Position numbers and translations under genes: made by a program. Of a DNA stretch of 64,000 bases, positions 44,820-55,774 are shown one piece after another. The notes beneath the pieces are model-generated. The model was not told where the DNA came from and did not search any database. It saw only the letters and a program-made list of their open reading frames with translations. Each line of letters opens with the position of its first letter. Within the stretch, counting starts at the first letter, position 1. Origin of the DNA: Rhypophila decipiens (taxonomy: Eukaryota; Ascomycota; Sordariomycetes; Sordariales; Naviculisporaceae); assembly GCA_033297075.1 (NCBI GenBank), contig MU858217.1, positions 19,606-83,605 of the forward strand, given 5' to 3'.

Positions 44820-46437
44820 ATGGCCCACAACGAGATCCACGTTCCCTCTTCGGACAAGAAGATTGAACAAGGCCCAAGCATTGACGTCGAGTCAACAAAA
44901 CCGCCCCTTCTCGTATCGGCCCACCCCACAACAGCGCATTACGTCCCCATCACAGACGAAGAAAAGGCCCTCGACAAAAACATCAACCGCAAGTTGGACT
45001 TTACAGTTCTCCTAGTGCTAGCAATAGGCTTCATCCTCTGCGGAATCGACAAGACAAATGTGGGCTTTGTAGCGACGACCTCATTCATCCAGGATGCCAA
45101 CCTGGAACCAGATGATATTCCCAACTCGCTGTCTCTCTTCAGCGCAACCTATGTCCCGCTGCAACCATTGATGGTTTTGTTGGGCAGGCGAGTGGGTCCC
45201 AGGATCTGGCTCTCTGCCTCGCTGTTGTCCTGGGGCATCTTGTCCATGGCGCATGCTGGGATCAAGAGCTCTGGTACGCTCATCGCCTTGAGGTTGCTGC
45301 TTGGTGCTGCAGAGTCTGGCTTTACCCAGACGGCCTTTTATTATCTGAGTACCATGTACCCCAAGTTTTCCCTCGGGTTCAGGATGGGATTGTTTAGTGG
45401 CATGTATTCTATCGCGGGGGCATTTGCGGGACTCATTGCGTATGGACTGTTGCGTGTGGAGAGTGAGAATCTGAGAGGGTGGCAGGTTGTGTTCCTTGTT
45501 GAGGGAGGAATCACGGTGTTCATGGCAGTTGTGGGCTGGTTTGTTTTCCCGACAGATCTGGGCAAGGCTTGGTTCTTGAGTCAGCGGGAGAGGGAGCATG
45601 CTGTCAATAGGATGGGGAGGGACTTGGCTGATGGGCAGGAAGAGGAAGAGAGCGAGAGTAGCAGGATGGCGGAGTTGAAGAAGGATGTGTTGGATGTGCT
45701 GAACGATTGGAAGAAGCTACTGATTATTGTCTGCAATATTACGGCTGTGGTGGTGAGTATCTGCCTTGTCTGCGTGTTCTCTAGTGGAAAGAATGGTAGT
45801 GCTAACGAGGAAAAACCAACAGCCCGTGACCGCCTTTACGACGTTCCTGCCCCTGATCGTTCAAGGCATGGGATACTCTGGCATCGACGCGACACTAATG
45901 TCAGTGCCTCCGTTTGTGGTCGGCACCGTCGGCCTGCTCATCGTCGTCCTGTCCTCGGACCATTTCCATGAGCGGTCCTTACACACCGTCTTTGGCATGG
46001 TCCTTGGTGTAATTGGATGTGCTGTCATGGCTGCTTCAACAGATCCCAAGCTTCGCTACGGATTCGCTCACGTGTGTCTCTCTGGCGTCTTTGTCGGCGG
46101 TCCTCTCGTGGCTGTATGGCTGGCGGGAAACACGCCATGGAAGGGAGCTCGTTCTTTCGTTCTCGGGTTGAACGGGTACGCGAACCTCGCTGGCGTCATT
46201 GCTGGACAGCTCTACAAGAGCAAGTACAGGCCTAGCTACGCGTTTCCGTTGATCGTCACCATGATCATGAGCGCGGTAGGGATTCTGGGCTTCATTTTAA
46301 TCCGCGTCCTGTACATGCTTGAGAACAAGCGGAGAAGGAAGGAGATTGCAACGTGGGACGAGAACCTGTTCGAGGAGGAACAAAACAGCACCGAGCGGAG
46401 AGGAGACCAGCGCAAGACATGGATCTATGGATACTAG
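44820..46437 (+). CDS. MFS transporter, allantoate permease (Dal5/ACS) type
   Basis: A 12-helix major facilitator of 515 residues in two exons (44820-45752, 45823-46437). ATG 44820 is chosen; the frame extends upstream only to a TTG. Family marks: NRKLDFTVLLVLAIGFILCGIDKTNVG at helix 1, an LGRRVGPRIWL loop 2-3 standing for the usual G-x-x-x-D-R/K motif, RLLLGAAESGFTQTAFYYLSTMYP at helix 4-5, GMYSIAGAFAGLIAYGLL, and in the second half WLAGNTPWKGARSFVLGL followed by NLAGVIAGQLY. The ACS family moves organic anions (allantoate, nicotinate, vitamins) with protons. Its divergent partner P450 suggests uptake or export of the substrate of that enzyme. The C-terminal tail is charged and cytosolic. 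Confidence 0.92.
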
Positions 46438-46672
46438 GACGAGTTATGCATGAGGTCACGGTGGTACACCATTTACATCTGGTTGTTTCATACGAGGCTG
46501 CAAGGATAGAGCATCGAATGTATTAAAGTAGAGCTCTTAATGTATCCCACTGAATATCAACCCAAGCGTCCCCTTATTCAGAAGCTGAAGCTGTTTCACA
46601 AGTCTGGTGTGTGGCTCAACGGAATCGATTTCTGAATGAGGGTCCCTCCAAGTTTCTCCATCGCGAAAATCT
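46438..46672. other. Convergent intergenic region
   Basis: 235 bp of 3' flanks of the transporter and the broken gene; nothing else seen. Confidence 0.4.
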
Positions 46673-47283
46673 TTAGTAAGTTACCGTGAACTCCCACAAT
46701 TCCTTCCATGCACTGTTCACTGTAAAGTTCCAGGCATACTCGAGCTCGCTATAGTCCAGAGGTGCCATGACAAAGTTCTTGGTACTGCTGTCTGTGTAGC
46801 CGATGTACGGCCTCGAACTGAGAGCCAAAACAGAGGTCTGGTTTTGAACCGAAACCTGGAAGAGTTTGGTGGTCCTTGGGCCAAGGCATCTCTGGCGGGT
46901 GTCCATGGAAACCCAGGTCCACTAGTTCTTAGCATCCAGGTTGGTGTTTCCATGCTCGGCGATCTCAGCCTGGCACTAATTCGGCAAGTAGCAGGTTAGC
47001 AATCGAGTGATAGACACAGATAGGGCTTGATTGGTAGATTTGCCTGGTCGCAGTTGGCTGGACAGCCAGAACCACGCATCTTGAAGGCGATGGTGGCCTT
47101 TGGCTGATGCTCAAGGGCGTCAGGGTTATCGATGATGGTATACTTGGTTCCTCGTGGCATGAGGGGCAGGGTCTTTTCTGCCTCCTCTCGGATTGCCTCG
47201 TACTCCTTTTGGCTAAGGCTCGGCGCGGTAGAGCAAGCGGGCTTGGTGGCTTCGGGTGCGGCTGTCTTGTTGCTGGTGTCCAT
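46673..47283 (-). pseudogene. Unrecognised gene broken by one in-frame TAG, with a GC-AG intron
   Basis: Exon 1 (47044-47283) encodes MDTSNKTAAPEATKPACSTA up to GSGCPANCDQ. A 68-nt intron (46976-47043) has GC at the donor, a GCTAAC branch site and TAG at the acceptor. Exon 2 (46673-46975) continues in phase with CQAEIAEHGNTNLDAKN, then TAG (46922-46924), and stays open for 82 more codons ([40 protein letters not shown]) to a TAA-type end. The first exon and the post-stop part are both protein-like, so this looks like a recent nonsense change, for example CAG to TAG. The intact product would be about 180 residues. If the stop is real, a 97-residue product remains. No family is recognised. Confidence 0.6.
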
Positions 47284-48006
47284 GATTGTGATAGTTACTT
47301 GGTGTGATAGGGTGAATGGGTTTCAGTGTGTATGGGGGAATTGCAATATTTTTGGACAGTTTGCTTGTTTTGTGTTGTGTTTTTGTGTAAAGGGGTTTCG
47401 CGACAAATGAACTAAATGGCCATGAATGTTTCTATTAGAATTACTTCGGGCACACACCCCTATCTCTCGGGCCACACGTCCCCCCACTTTTCCAAGTGCA
47501 GGGCAACTGGCTGAAATTTCACCATTTCACAGTCATAAAAGCAAGACTTCCAAGGTCAACATATGTAATCAAGAATTAACAGAGTAGTAGGGAAGTAATA
47601 TATATATATATTAAATCTACAATTAAACGATCCTATAATTGAATGAGCCTGCAATTGAATATCACTATGCGAGCTAATTGGTTTTGTTCAACAATGGGTT
47701 GTGGCTAGCATAGGGCGTATTATGTCTAGCAAATACGGTATTTTCATTGCCAGGTGCAAGTGTGTGCCCCGAGTATTCTCGTCTATTTTTTGCCCTGGTC
47801 CGTGAGTACCACCGCCTTGTCGTCTGGTTGTCTGTTGCGCGACGCACTGACTTCCTCACTCAGGCCGTCGTCCATACACCAGATGGCAAAGATATTTTGT
47901 ATTACTTCACTGTCATATTACCAATATATTACCAAGAGTCTCTCAGTCAAAGGTACATCATTAAGCCCTTTCCCCACCCAAACTAAAAAAAGGTACGAAA
48001 AGAAGA
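47284..48006. other. Intergenic, AT-rich, with a short TA repeat
   Basis: About 0.72 kb. It contains an (AT)n run near 47600-47612. Plus-strand ORFs 47747-48023 overlap in two frames and have no motif. Confidence 0.5.
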
Positions 48007-49159
48007 TTAAAGAAACCCCTTAAAGGCCTCCACCCCATCAACAATAGTCTGTTCCCAGGGTATATACTCCTGTCCCGAGACCTCGACCGCCTTGCGCCCG
48101 TTGTACCTCTGCTGCTGAGGAAAGTCGTAGCTCTTAACCCCATCTGCCTGAACCATCCTGGTGTATCCCTTCCCTGGACTCCCTTTCTGAACGCGATCGC
48201 GATACTCGGGAAACTTCTCGCGGATGATATCCGCCACAGCCTGAATAGGCGAAAATGCCGATGCCAGCAGGAATCGTTGATTGTTTGATTTCTCGGGGTT
48301 CGAGATGGAGAAGACTACCATGCGCGCAACGTCCCGGATGTCGACGAGGCCCGGGAACATACCACGGGAAATATCCGAGAGCGGAGTTGAGCCCTCGAGG
48401 ACATCGTAGATGAATTTCGTAGTAAAGTTTATGCCGTTGGGGCTGGAGGCTGGAACTAGTGGGGGCCCGGCGATGAAGCTGCACTCATCAAAGACACATT
48501 GTTAGTATTCGTATGAAAAGAATGGAGCGCTCAAAGAATGGGCGAAAGTGATGCCAAACGTACCAAGGGTTCAAAGCCGTAATGGTAAAGCCAGGCTTGT
48601 TCTCGTCGCGCCATTTCCAGAGCGTCTTTTCCGCCGCCGTCTTGCTCGCGCCGTAGATGACGAAGCCGGGAGTATTCTTGCCCATCTTTTCGACCATTTC
48701 CAAAGATGCGTCGTTCCAGACGTTCTCGTCTAGGTCCCATGTGTCTTCACCCGAGGGCTTGATGGCCGCGACGGATGACATTAAAACAAAAGACTTGACT
48801 TTTGGTTCTGTAGCGGCACTTTCTAATGCGCGGAGGATGGACTCCTTGGCGACCTTGAGAACGGGTTCTGGATCCGAAAACGTTGCGCTCACGGGCGCCG
48901 CGATATGTGCTACTGCATCTACCCCTTTTACTGCATCGTCGAAGCAGCCCGGGCTGGTGATGTCTGGGACCGAAACGATGGAGAGGTCAGAGCGGAGATG
49001 TGCCGGGAGAGAGGCGTAGAGAGGCTCTGCCGAGGAGAGGGAGCGGACGGTGCCGCGCACCGAGTAGCCCGCGAGGAGAAGAGATTCGACGGTCCGGGCG
49101 GCAACGTAGCCGTTTGCGCCGGTGATGAGGACGAGGCCTTTTGTTTGTTGGGAGGACAT
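48007..49159 (-). CDS. Extended short-chain dehydrogenase (dihydroflavonol reductase/GRE2-like)
   Basis: An NADP(H)-dependent reductase of 355 residues that reduces aldehydes or ketones. Two exons, 48564-49159 and 48007-48478, split by an 85-nt intron whose removal restores NPCFIAGPP, a conserved turn. The nucleotide-binding motif TGANGYVA is at 13-20, the catalytic Tyr and Lys are Y169 and K173 in YGASK, and Ser lies in FVLMSSV (about 128). SVRGTVRS after strand 2 carries the Arg residues that favour NADPH. C-terminal GLVDIRDVARMVVFSIS is the usual extended-SDR block. It lacks a targeting signal. The start is ATG 49159. It is near but not tightly linked to the P450/MFS pair, and could act on the same compound. 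Confidence 0.92.
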
Positions 49160-50651
49160 TCTGTTTCGGTTTTCTAATCTATTGCTGTTTATGGTGAGGG
49201 CTCAGGGGTGTCGGCGGATTGGTATTCCCGATCAGTAGCTGGCTCCCATATCAAGTGTACGAGTGTTTGTGGAGTTGGTTTTGATAACGTTGATCTCCTC
49301 GATTGTCGAGATGGTCGAAGTCCGGTACCTTGTTGGTTGTCTTGAAATCCAGAGGACAAAGAGAAATCCGAAACTGCTGGCGATGCCATCTTTTATACAG
49401 CTTTGAATGGCCTGGTGTTGTAGCGAATGTGTGGTGCTGATAAAGCATCAATATGTCTTTATTCGATGCTATATCAAAATCGTTTGCGGGTTTGTGACGG
49501 GATTCGGAATATGCCATCCAAGACAGCGTGGTTGAGAAATCAGGCCCCTGCAAGTCGGTAAATACAGTACTAAGCCGTGTAACCAAGCCTGCTGTTTGGA
49601 AGTCCGAAAACGCCGATTACTGATCATTTACCGCTGTCAGCTCGGCTTCTTATTGGTGATTTGTCTGCCGTGCCGGTCACAACCTCGGAAAGGTGGTGCT
49701 GAATAATGAACAGCAGCTGTACGACCTGAAATTGCTTCCAGTGGTCTTGGCAAATGACGAAATTGTTCCGTATAACGTATACCTGTCCATTTTTGGGTGA
49801 ATCTGGTCGTTAATAATCCAAGCAGCAAAGCCATGCGCAATATGCAATATCCAACATCAAAATTCCCAGACCTCATGATCTTTTGTAAGCCACCTCTACC
49901 GTTTTGCGTGGACTCTCCCAACTTTGATTTCATACTTCACCAGATACCCACGGATTTACTCGACTACATTCTCGCCCACATGCAGTGCCTCCATCCCTCG
50001 AAGGCAACCTGTCCCGTTCCTCTCCGCTGCTCATACAACGCTTCGAAACTATCAACCGGAACCTTTTGAACTTTTCCCGCCAACACCAAATAACAGAGGA
50101 GAGGGGCACCAATGATGTTGCAAACGAGAGAGTCGTCCAGTCTTGGACCTTCACGAGGAGCGAACACTGCCCAGTCCCCTGGTTGGCGTTGTCGGCCAAG
50201 CACACAAAACATCGTCGTCCATGATATCGGTCCCAACGGGAATCCACTTCGACGTCAGAGAGCAACGAACTCCTCTTTCCTTTTCCCGGTACAAGTCGGT
50301 GACCCCTGATCCTTGAACCTTGGCAGATATCCACTCTTAACAACGAGGGAAGCTGTCGTGCCACGGCCATATCAAACTCTCTCTAGGACGTGCCTTTACC
50401 ACAGACATGGCAGCCCATGGCAAAGCAATGCGCGGTAAGAGAAGACATTTCAAACTAGTCAAAAGAAGCTGATTTCTCCAAGCGCTATCTATCATGCGCC
50501 CGGCATTATTCACGCGCCTCGGAAACGATCCAACAGCGAGTCAGTCCAACCCTAACCCCGAACAACTACCTCCACCTTCTCCACCCCGAACGGGATCTCA
50601 TAGGCATCAGCAGCGCCACCCCGAACATCAAGAAACATGGTCTACCATCAA
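49160..50651. other. Intergenic, weak coding-like frame on minus strand
   Basis: About 1.5 kb. Minus-strand frame 50236-49964 contains a protein-like run (LVCNIIGAPLLCYLVLAGKV, DSFEALYEQRRGTGQVAF), but no start, motif or splice partner was found. A telomere-like CCCTAACCCC lies at about 50550-50559. No gene is called. Confidence 0.4.
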
Positions 50652-50725
50652 TCCTCTGTGGCGCAATTGGCTAGCGCGTCTGACTGTTAATCAGGAGGTT
50701 GGAAGTTCAAGCCTTCCCGGAGGAG
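50652..50725 (+). tRNA. tRNA-Asn (GUU)
   Basis: A complete cloverleaf without intron. The acceptor stem TCCTCTG (50652-50658) pairs with CGGAGGA (50718-50724) through one T-G pair. The anticodon stem TCTGA/TCAGG encloses the loop CTGTTAA with anticodon GTT. The T arm is GGAAG-TTCAAGC-CTTCC (50701-50717). A and B box elements are intact (GGCGCAATTGG and GTTCAAGCC). The discriminator base is G at 50725. Confidence 0.93.
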
Positions 50726-51335
50726 TATGAGATACAGACCATGTCTTCCTTTTGTCTCCGTTGCTTCTGGTTTCTTTTTTCGACCTGTTCCTCTTAGTAC
50801 TTTTTTGTGCATCTTGATGAGGCATTATTTCTTCACCAACCACAGCCAAGACTCCTAGTTAACGCTGCTTGATCCTTTGGTACACTACTGCCGGCAACCT
50901 ACCCGAGTGGAGACATTCCGCGACGCGATGATACGGCGAGATGCTGTCAGCTAGGCCATAAATAGCGACTCTACCCCCTCGTTCACCGCTCCACTGCAGT
51001 CTCACCTCAAAATGTTCTGGCCCTCAGGGCCATTTCTCTGTTTCAAGGCAAGTACCGACTGCATGGGGAATGTGCTGAGGTTGCATTACCTATTGGCTGC
51101 AGCTTGAGGACAAAGAATGGCAACTACGGCATGCGATTGGACAACGGGCAGGTTTTGGTCGCATAATTAACTCCGATCATCCCGCGAGCAGGTTTATTCC
51201 CCTCCCCCTCATTCAGGAGTACATGTGGCGGCGATCCCCCCCGTGAAGATGGTGGTAAGACGGGCTTGGGGATCTTGAACTTTTCATCGCTCAGCTGGTT
51301 TTGAACAATCACGGACGAAATTGATCATTCCTACC
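50726..51335. other. Intergenic, promoter side of the methyltransferase
   Basis: About 0.6 kb downstream of the tRNA. The T-run cttttttgt near 50800 is too far to be a pol III terminator; a closer candidate is ttctttttt near 50770. No ORF support. Confidence 0.45.
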
Positions 51336-52692
51336 ATGGCTGACGTACCCGCGATCCCGGTTGTAAGTTGACAAACCCTCTTGCGACGACGACATGAAGA
51401 CATGGATTCTCGAACACACACTAATCATATGTTGATATAGGATCCACATCTACCCGACGATGAGTCGGTAGTCGATGACGCGAGGTATTGCGGGATTGAT
51501 GTAAATTCGGGCCGCGAATAAAAAGCTGACTGGGTCTCTCCCACAGTCTGGTCGAGTCGTCGACGGCCTCCTTGTCGGAGAGCATTCGAGAGTACCGGCG
51601 CATTCACAACCGGACATACACGCAAAAGACAGATTACTGGTGCGTCTGCGCAGTGAAAACATGCGGTCCAAGATCCTAACAATATTGCTTTCAGGGGACC
51701 AAACGATGAAAAGCAGAATGAGGGTCTCGGCATTAGCCACCACTGGATGACGCTGCTTTTCGACGGAAAGCTTATCTTGGCGCCCGTAGGGGAGAAGCCC
51801 AAGGTATGTGACCCACCAGCTATCCTGTTTGTGAGGAATGATCTAACAACAAAGCAGGCATTCCTAGACATTGGAACCGGCACAGGCACCTGGGCCCTGT
51901 AAGCGACTCCTCATATCCTCTTTCCTCCATCGTGGCCTAACAAGCACAGCGACGTCGCATCCGAATATCCCGAGACAGAAGTCATAGGAATCGACATCTC
52001 GCCGATTCAACCGTCTTGGGTCCCCCCCAACGTGACATTCCAAATCGACGACATCGAGCAAGAGTGGTCCTTCTCTTCAAGCCAACAATTCGACCTGATC
52101 CATATCCGCAATCTCGAGGCATCCATCAAAGACTGGCCTCTGTTATACTCGCGCGCGTTTAAACAGACTGTCCCAGGGACGGGATACGTCCAAGTGATAG
52201 CATTTGACATCACGACCCGCTCGCAGACTTTCTCGGTAAACAACGATCCAGACCATGTTTTCAAGCAATGGGCCAACTTGATGTTTGAGGCTGGAGACAA
52301 GATGGGCAAGACCTTCCGCCAGCATGAAGATCACGCCATCAAGAAAGGACTCGAAGAGGCAGGCTATGTCGATGTTGTCGAGCAAAAGCTCAGGGTGCCG
52401 ATTGGGAGCTGGAGCGCGGACAAGAAGCTCAAGGAGATTGGGGCCTACAATTTGCTGTTTGTTGATCAGAGTCTGGAAGGATTCGCCTTGTTCTTGTTGA
52501 ATGTGGTGCTTGGGTGGAAGATTGAGGACATCCATGTCTTTGTGGACAAGATGAGACGGGCTGTGAGGGATGGGAGGAACACACCATTTTATGAGCTGTG
52601 AGTTTCTTTTTCTTTTTGGTTTCATTCTTCTCTCTTTCTCTTCTAACATGGAACCTCTCAGGCATCTGGTGTATGGGCGACGACCCGAGTAA
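51336..52692 (+). CDS. LaeA-like SAM-dependent methyltransferase, seven exons
   Basis: A class I methyltransferase of 330 residues. Exons 51336-51362, 51441-51484, 51547-51639, 51695-51803, 51858-51898, 51950-52597 and 52662-52692 close exactly in frame. Order: acidic N-terminus, SLSESIREYRRIHNRTY (the conserved Y-E-x-x-R-x-Y-H region in altered form), GISHHWMTLLFDGKLILAP, motif I FLDIGTGTGTWALDVA, motif II EVIGIDISPIQPSWVPPNV, FDLIHIRNLEASIKDW and the GTGYVQVIAF strand. This is the architecture of the UMTA/LaeA family, which includes both chromatin-linked regulators and tailoring enzymes. The tiny first exons recur in relatives. It differs from the intronless copy at 21789-22751, so the two are not recent duplicates. 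Confidence 0.9.
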
Positions 52693-53605
52693 ACAAGGCC
52701 TTGCACCTTGCATGGGCAAACATACGTCTTTGCGTTGGTAGTCGGGCCACATTATCCCTTCCGTCCTTGACCCATGCATCGCCGCCATGGAACATAGAGA
52801 TTGGGTGATTTGTGGCTAGTATGTTGGTAGCAACATTCCCTAGCAAAGCGACGTAGCAAGGTGGCTGAGTTGCAATACATGATTAGATGGGCGAAAGGAT
52901 CTCGGGGGAAATAGCCATGTATCACGACCGACCGAGCTGGGCGCGTAGTATTCATGGATATTGAGTTCACAATCTTCTGGGGTACGTTAATCCTATGAAG
53001 GATCATGGGTTTGATATGAGCACCTGGACCTGGTATTTTGGTATGCCCTCCATCCTTCACTCCCACCAACGTGCAAAACCACAAATAAGAGCCATATTCA
53101 CATCTTGAAAGTGTTTGTCAGCCGAGGAAGACACATGATTAGCATTCTAGTTAATAGTATTCCGGCTATTTCCTGGACTTTCAATATACATAAGAAAAAT
53201 AAAGGTTTGACGGCCGTTTCAAGCCTTCTTTAGAAAACCCATGTTGCATGACCAGCTCATTTATTCTCTGTCTGCCTTCAATGTAGCTTCACCTCTGAGC
53301 TGCTCCCAAAGGACTCCTCAGCTCAAGTAGGAGTCTGGCCGTCGTGTAACTAGGTAATCTCACCAACAAATTAATTAAAAGCGAACATAATGTTTATCTC
53401 GACAGCTGCGGCGAGGTAAGTGAAATGTCTCGTTGGAATCCTTCCCGCACAAACACCCCTTGCTCTTGTGGCAAAAAACCTTAGACGAAAGGGCCGTACC
53501 TGGTTCCTGGGACCAACCGAAGGATTCACCACCCCGGCCATCGGTAACGTAACGCCGATCCCTGGATCATTCCAGGTAGTTATTTGAGCGGGCAAGGCGG
53601 CTTTT
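52693..53605. other. Intergenic, no gene seen
   Basis: About 0.9 kb. Minus-strand ORFs 52752-53084 and 53371-53595 have no motif or splice support. Confidence 0.45.
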
Positions 53606-53650
53606 GGGAATTAGAACCCAGTTCATAGACATATTGCACCAACTGAGCTC
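53606..53650 (-). other. tRNA-like pol III promoter remnant
   Basis: On the minus strand GAGCTCAGTTGGT (53638-53650) matches a tRNA D-arm / A box, and TGGGTTCTAATTCCC (53607-53621 region) matches a T-arm / B box with a GGG/CCC stem. Only about 17 nt separate the boxes where a full anticodon arm and variable loop should be, so no functional tRNA folds. It could be a tRNA pseudogene or the head of a SINE. Confidence 0.35.
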
Positions 53651-53995
53651 TCTTCTCTCGACGAACTGAGGATGGAGCTACGAGGCGCGTGTTGGTAGTA
53701 ATGTAATTTTTCCCCTGCTCAAAGAAGGTAACGACAGACTCAATCTCCACTACTAGGGAAGATCAAGGCGAAGTCTGCTCGTTGGTCGCCTCCCTCTTGC
53801 GCGGTTTGTATCCGCGTAAAAGAATTTGATGGGCTTGCGCCACGCGCCGTCGATGTCAACGTTTCCGTTCAGCCATGATACCCAGTTGGCGACGGACGAG
53901 AACAGCAATGGGAAAGACCTGTGCTCTGCAGCTTGCTGTTACCCCCCTACCTAGATAGATATCTAGATACAGATAATAAAGACAGTTTGAACAAG

Positions 53996-54002
53996 TATAA
54001 AG
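53996..54002 (+). promoter_or_regulatory. Putative TATA box of the thaumatin-like gene
   Basis: TATAAAG lies 164-170 nt before ATG 54166, followed by a CT-rich leader ending ttcttcttcaag just before the start. This is the usual layout for strongly expressed fungal secreted proteins. No transcript data. Confidence 0.45.
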
Positions 54003-54165
54003 AACAAGACGATCCCGTCCTTTCAGAGCCCCTTCTCTTCTATCATCATGATCATCATCCACAGTAGCATCAGTTCAGTCACTCTTTTAGTCTTTCAACT
54101 ACTAGTCACTCCTTCAGACCATTGTTTCTTATTGAACACTCGCCATTCATTACTTCTTCTTCAAG

Positions 54166-55091
54166 ATGCTCACCAAATCCGCCGTCCTCGCCGTCCTGGC
54201 GTTTGCCTCGGCCGTGATGGCTGCCCCTCAACCCACGCTATCCCCCGTCGCCCGGGCCGCCGCTGGAAAGGCCGAGACCTTCGACCATGTCAAATGGGGC
54301 CTCGCCCACGGCGGGGCAATCGACATCGCTGAGAAGTTCCGCGGCGTCAAGCCCACAGGCACCAAACCTGTGGAAGCGCCAACCCCAACCCCAACCGCAG
54401 CTCCCGACCTCGCAAACCGTGAGGTCAAGGAGCGGGGAGCAAGCCAGTGGACCATCAGCGTCGTGAACCGTCTGGGCCGGGACATCATGACCATGCACGC
54501 CCTCGGCTGGCAGGCTTCTCCTCCCATCAGGGGTAACACCGGGCAGGGTGTCCTTCGGAACGGCGAGTCCGGGAGCATCGTCGTCCCTCAGGGATGGCAT
54601 GGAAATATCCCTATCGTCGAGAGCGGCGGGATTAGACGCTTCCAGGGGGATGAGTCGCAGATTGAGGGGTCGTTTGTGCAGCAGGGCGGGTGGGAATATA
54701 TTCTTGATATTAACGTTTCTTATGTGTTAGTTTGCCCACCACTTATATCCTTTACATACTTGAAGAGACGCTGACATTTTTGGACCAAAAAAATAGAACC
54801 GGCTTCAGCGTGCCCATCACTTGCTCATGTGATGTGGGTGTTATCGGCGGGTGTAACAAGTGGCTCTGGGATATGGGCCGCTGCCCGAACGACAACGGGG
54901 TCGGATCGTGCAAGAACCCGGAGCGTGATAGTCGCGGTCCGGCGAACGCGTTTTTCAAGCCTTGCGAGCATGCTGCATATACTTATGCTTATGATGATGA
55001 GGCTAATACCGGGAATGGCATTTGTGGTGGGGATACCGTCACTTGCTGTGTTGGTACCGATTGCCCGCGTAACCCCCGCCAGCCTTGGTAA
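54166..55091 (+). CDS. Secreted thaumatin-like protein
   Basis: A 284-residue secreted protein in two exons (54166-54725, 54797-55091). Signal peptide 1-20 (MLTKSAVLAVLAFASAVMA, cleavage after AMA/AP). Residues about 21-90 form a pro-like, Pro/Thr-rich spacer (PVEAPTPTPTAAPDL). The thaumatin-like domain starts at WTISVVNRLGRDIMTMH and runs through GQGVLRNGESGSIVVPQGW, the cysteine-rich C-terminal part with GCNKWLWDMGRCP, CEHAAYTYAYDDEANTGNGIC and GGDTVTCCVGTDCP. The AYTYAYDD..C.GD block matches the thaumatin/osmotin fold. Fungal members are often cell-wall associated and a few have beta-glucanase activity; here the activity is unknown. It is a compact cysteine set rather than the 16 of plant proteins. 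Confidence 0.85.
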
Positions 55092-55774
55092 ATAAAGCTG
55101 GATGGAAGTTGGTCTTGTACGCTTATATGAAGGAGGATCAGTTTCTGGACAGTTGATAGAGGGGTTTCTTTGGTTGGGATTATGACGGGTTATATATGTA
55201 TTTCCTATGCTGCAAGATTGTATTGTACTTTGAGTTTAACGTTATGATACTATAGAACTAGATAGGGATGGAATAGAGAAGGATCTCCTTAGGCTTTGAC
55301 ACTCTTATCTTGTTGAGAGGATGAAATGTGTATTGCAAGGCTCATGTTGTGATTCTTTTGGACAAAAGACCGATGGAATTGTGTGATGTGTTTTTTTATC
55401 AACGAGATAACTATCATACGAGGTTAGTATATTTACAACATTATTTCACTTCAATATTGGGTTCACGACTTTGAGGAATAACAAACATCACACGCTCAGT
55501 TCACATTCTACTCTGTTGGATGAGGGTTATGTTCAATCAAGAAAAAGAAAATATAAATTATTGTTATTGTTATTCTGGTGCCATTATGCCTCCAGGGCAG
55601 TAATGGGATATTTTATATGAATGATGCGCAAATAAAAGCAAATAAATGTTTGTGCACGACCCCTTTGACTTACTTAGCCTGGAATATATCATGTATAATC
55701 TGGGGTGTGCACTGCATGTTCTATCTACGTCCCTCACTTACCCCCTTCCACTTACCGCAAATGTATCGTGTAAA
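55092..55774. other. AT-rich convergent intergenic region
   Basis: About 0.68 kb, strongly AT-rich, between converging genes. It holds both 3' flanks. Short ORFs near 55578-55778 are not supported. Confidence 0.5.
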
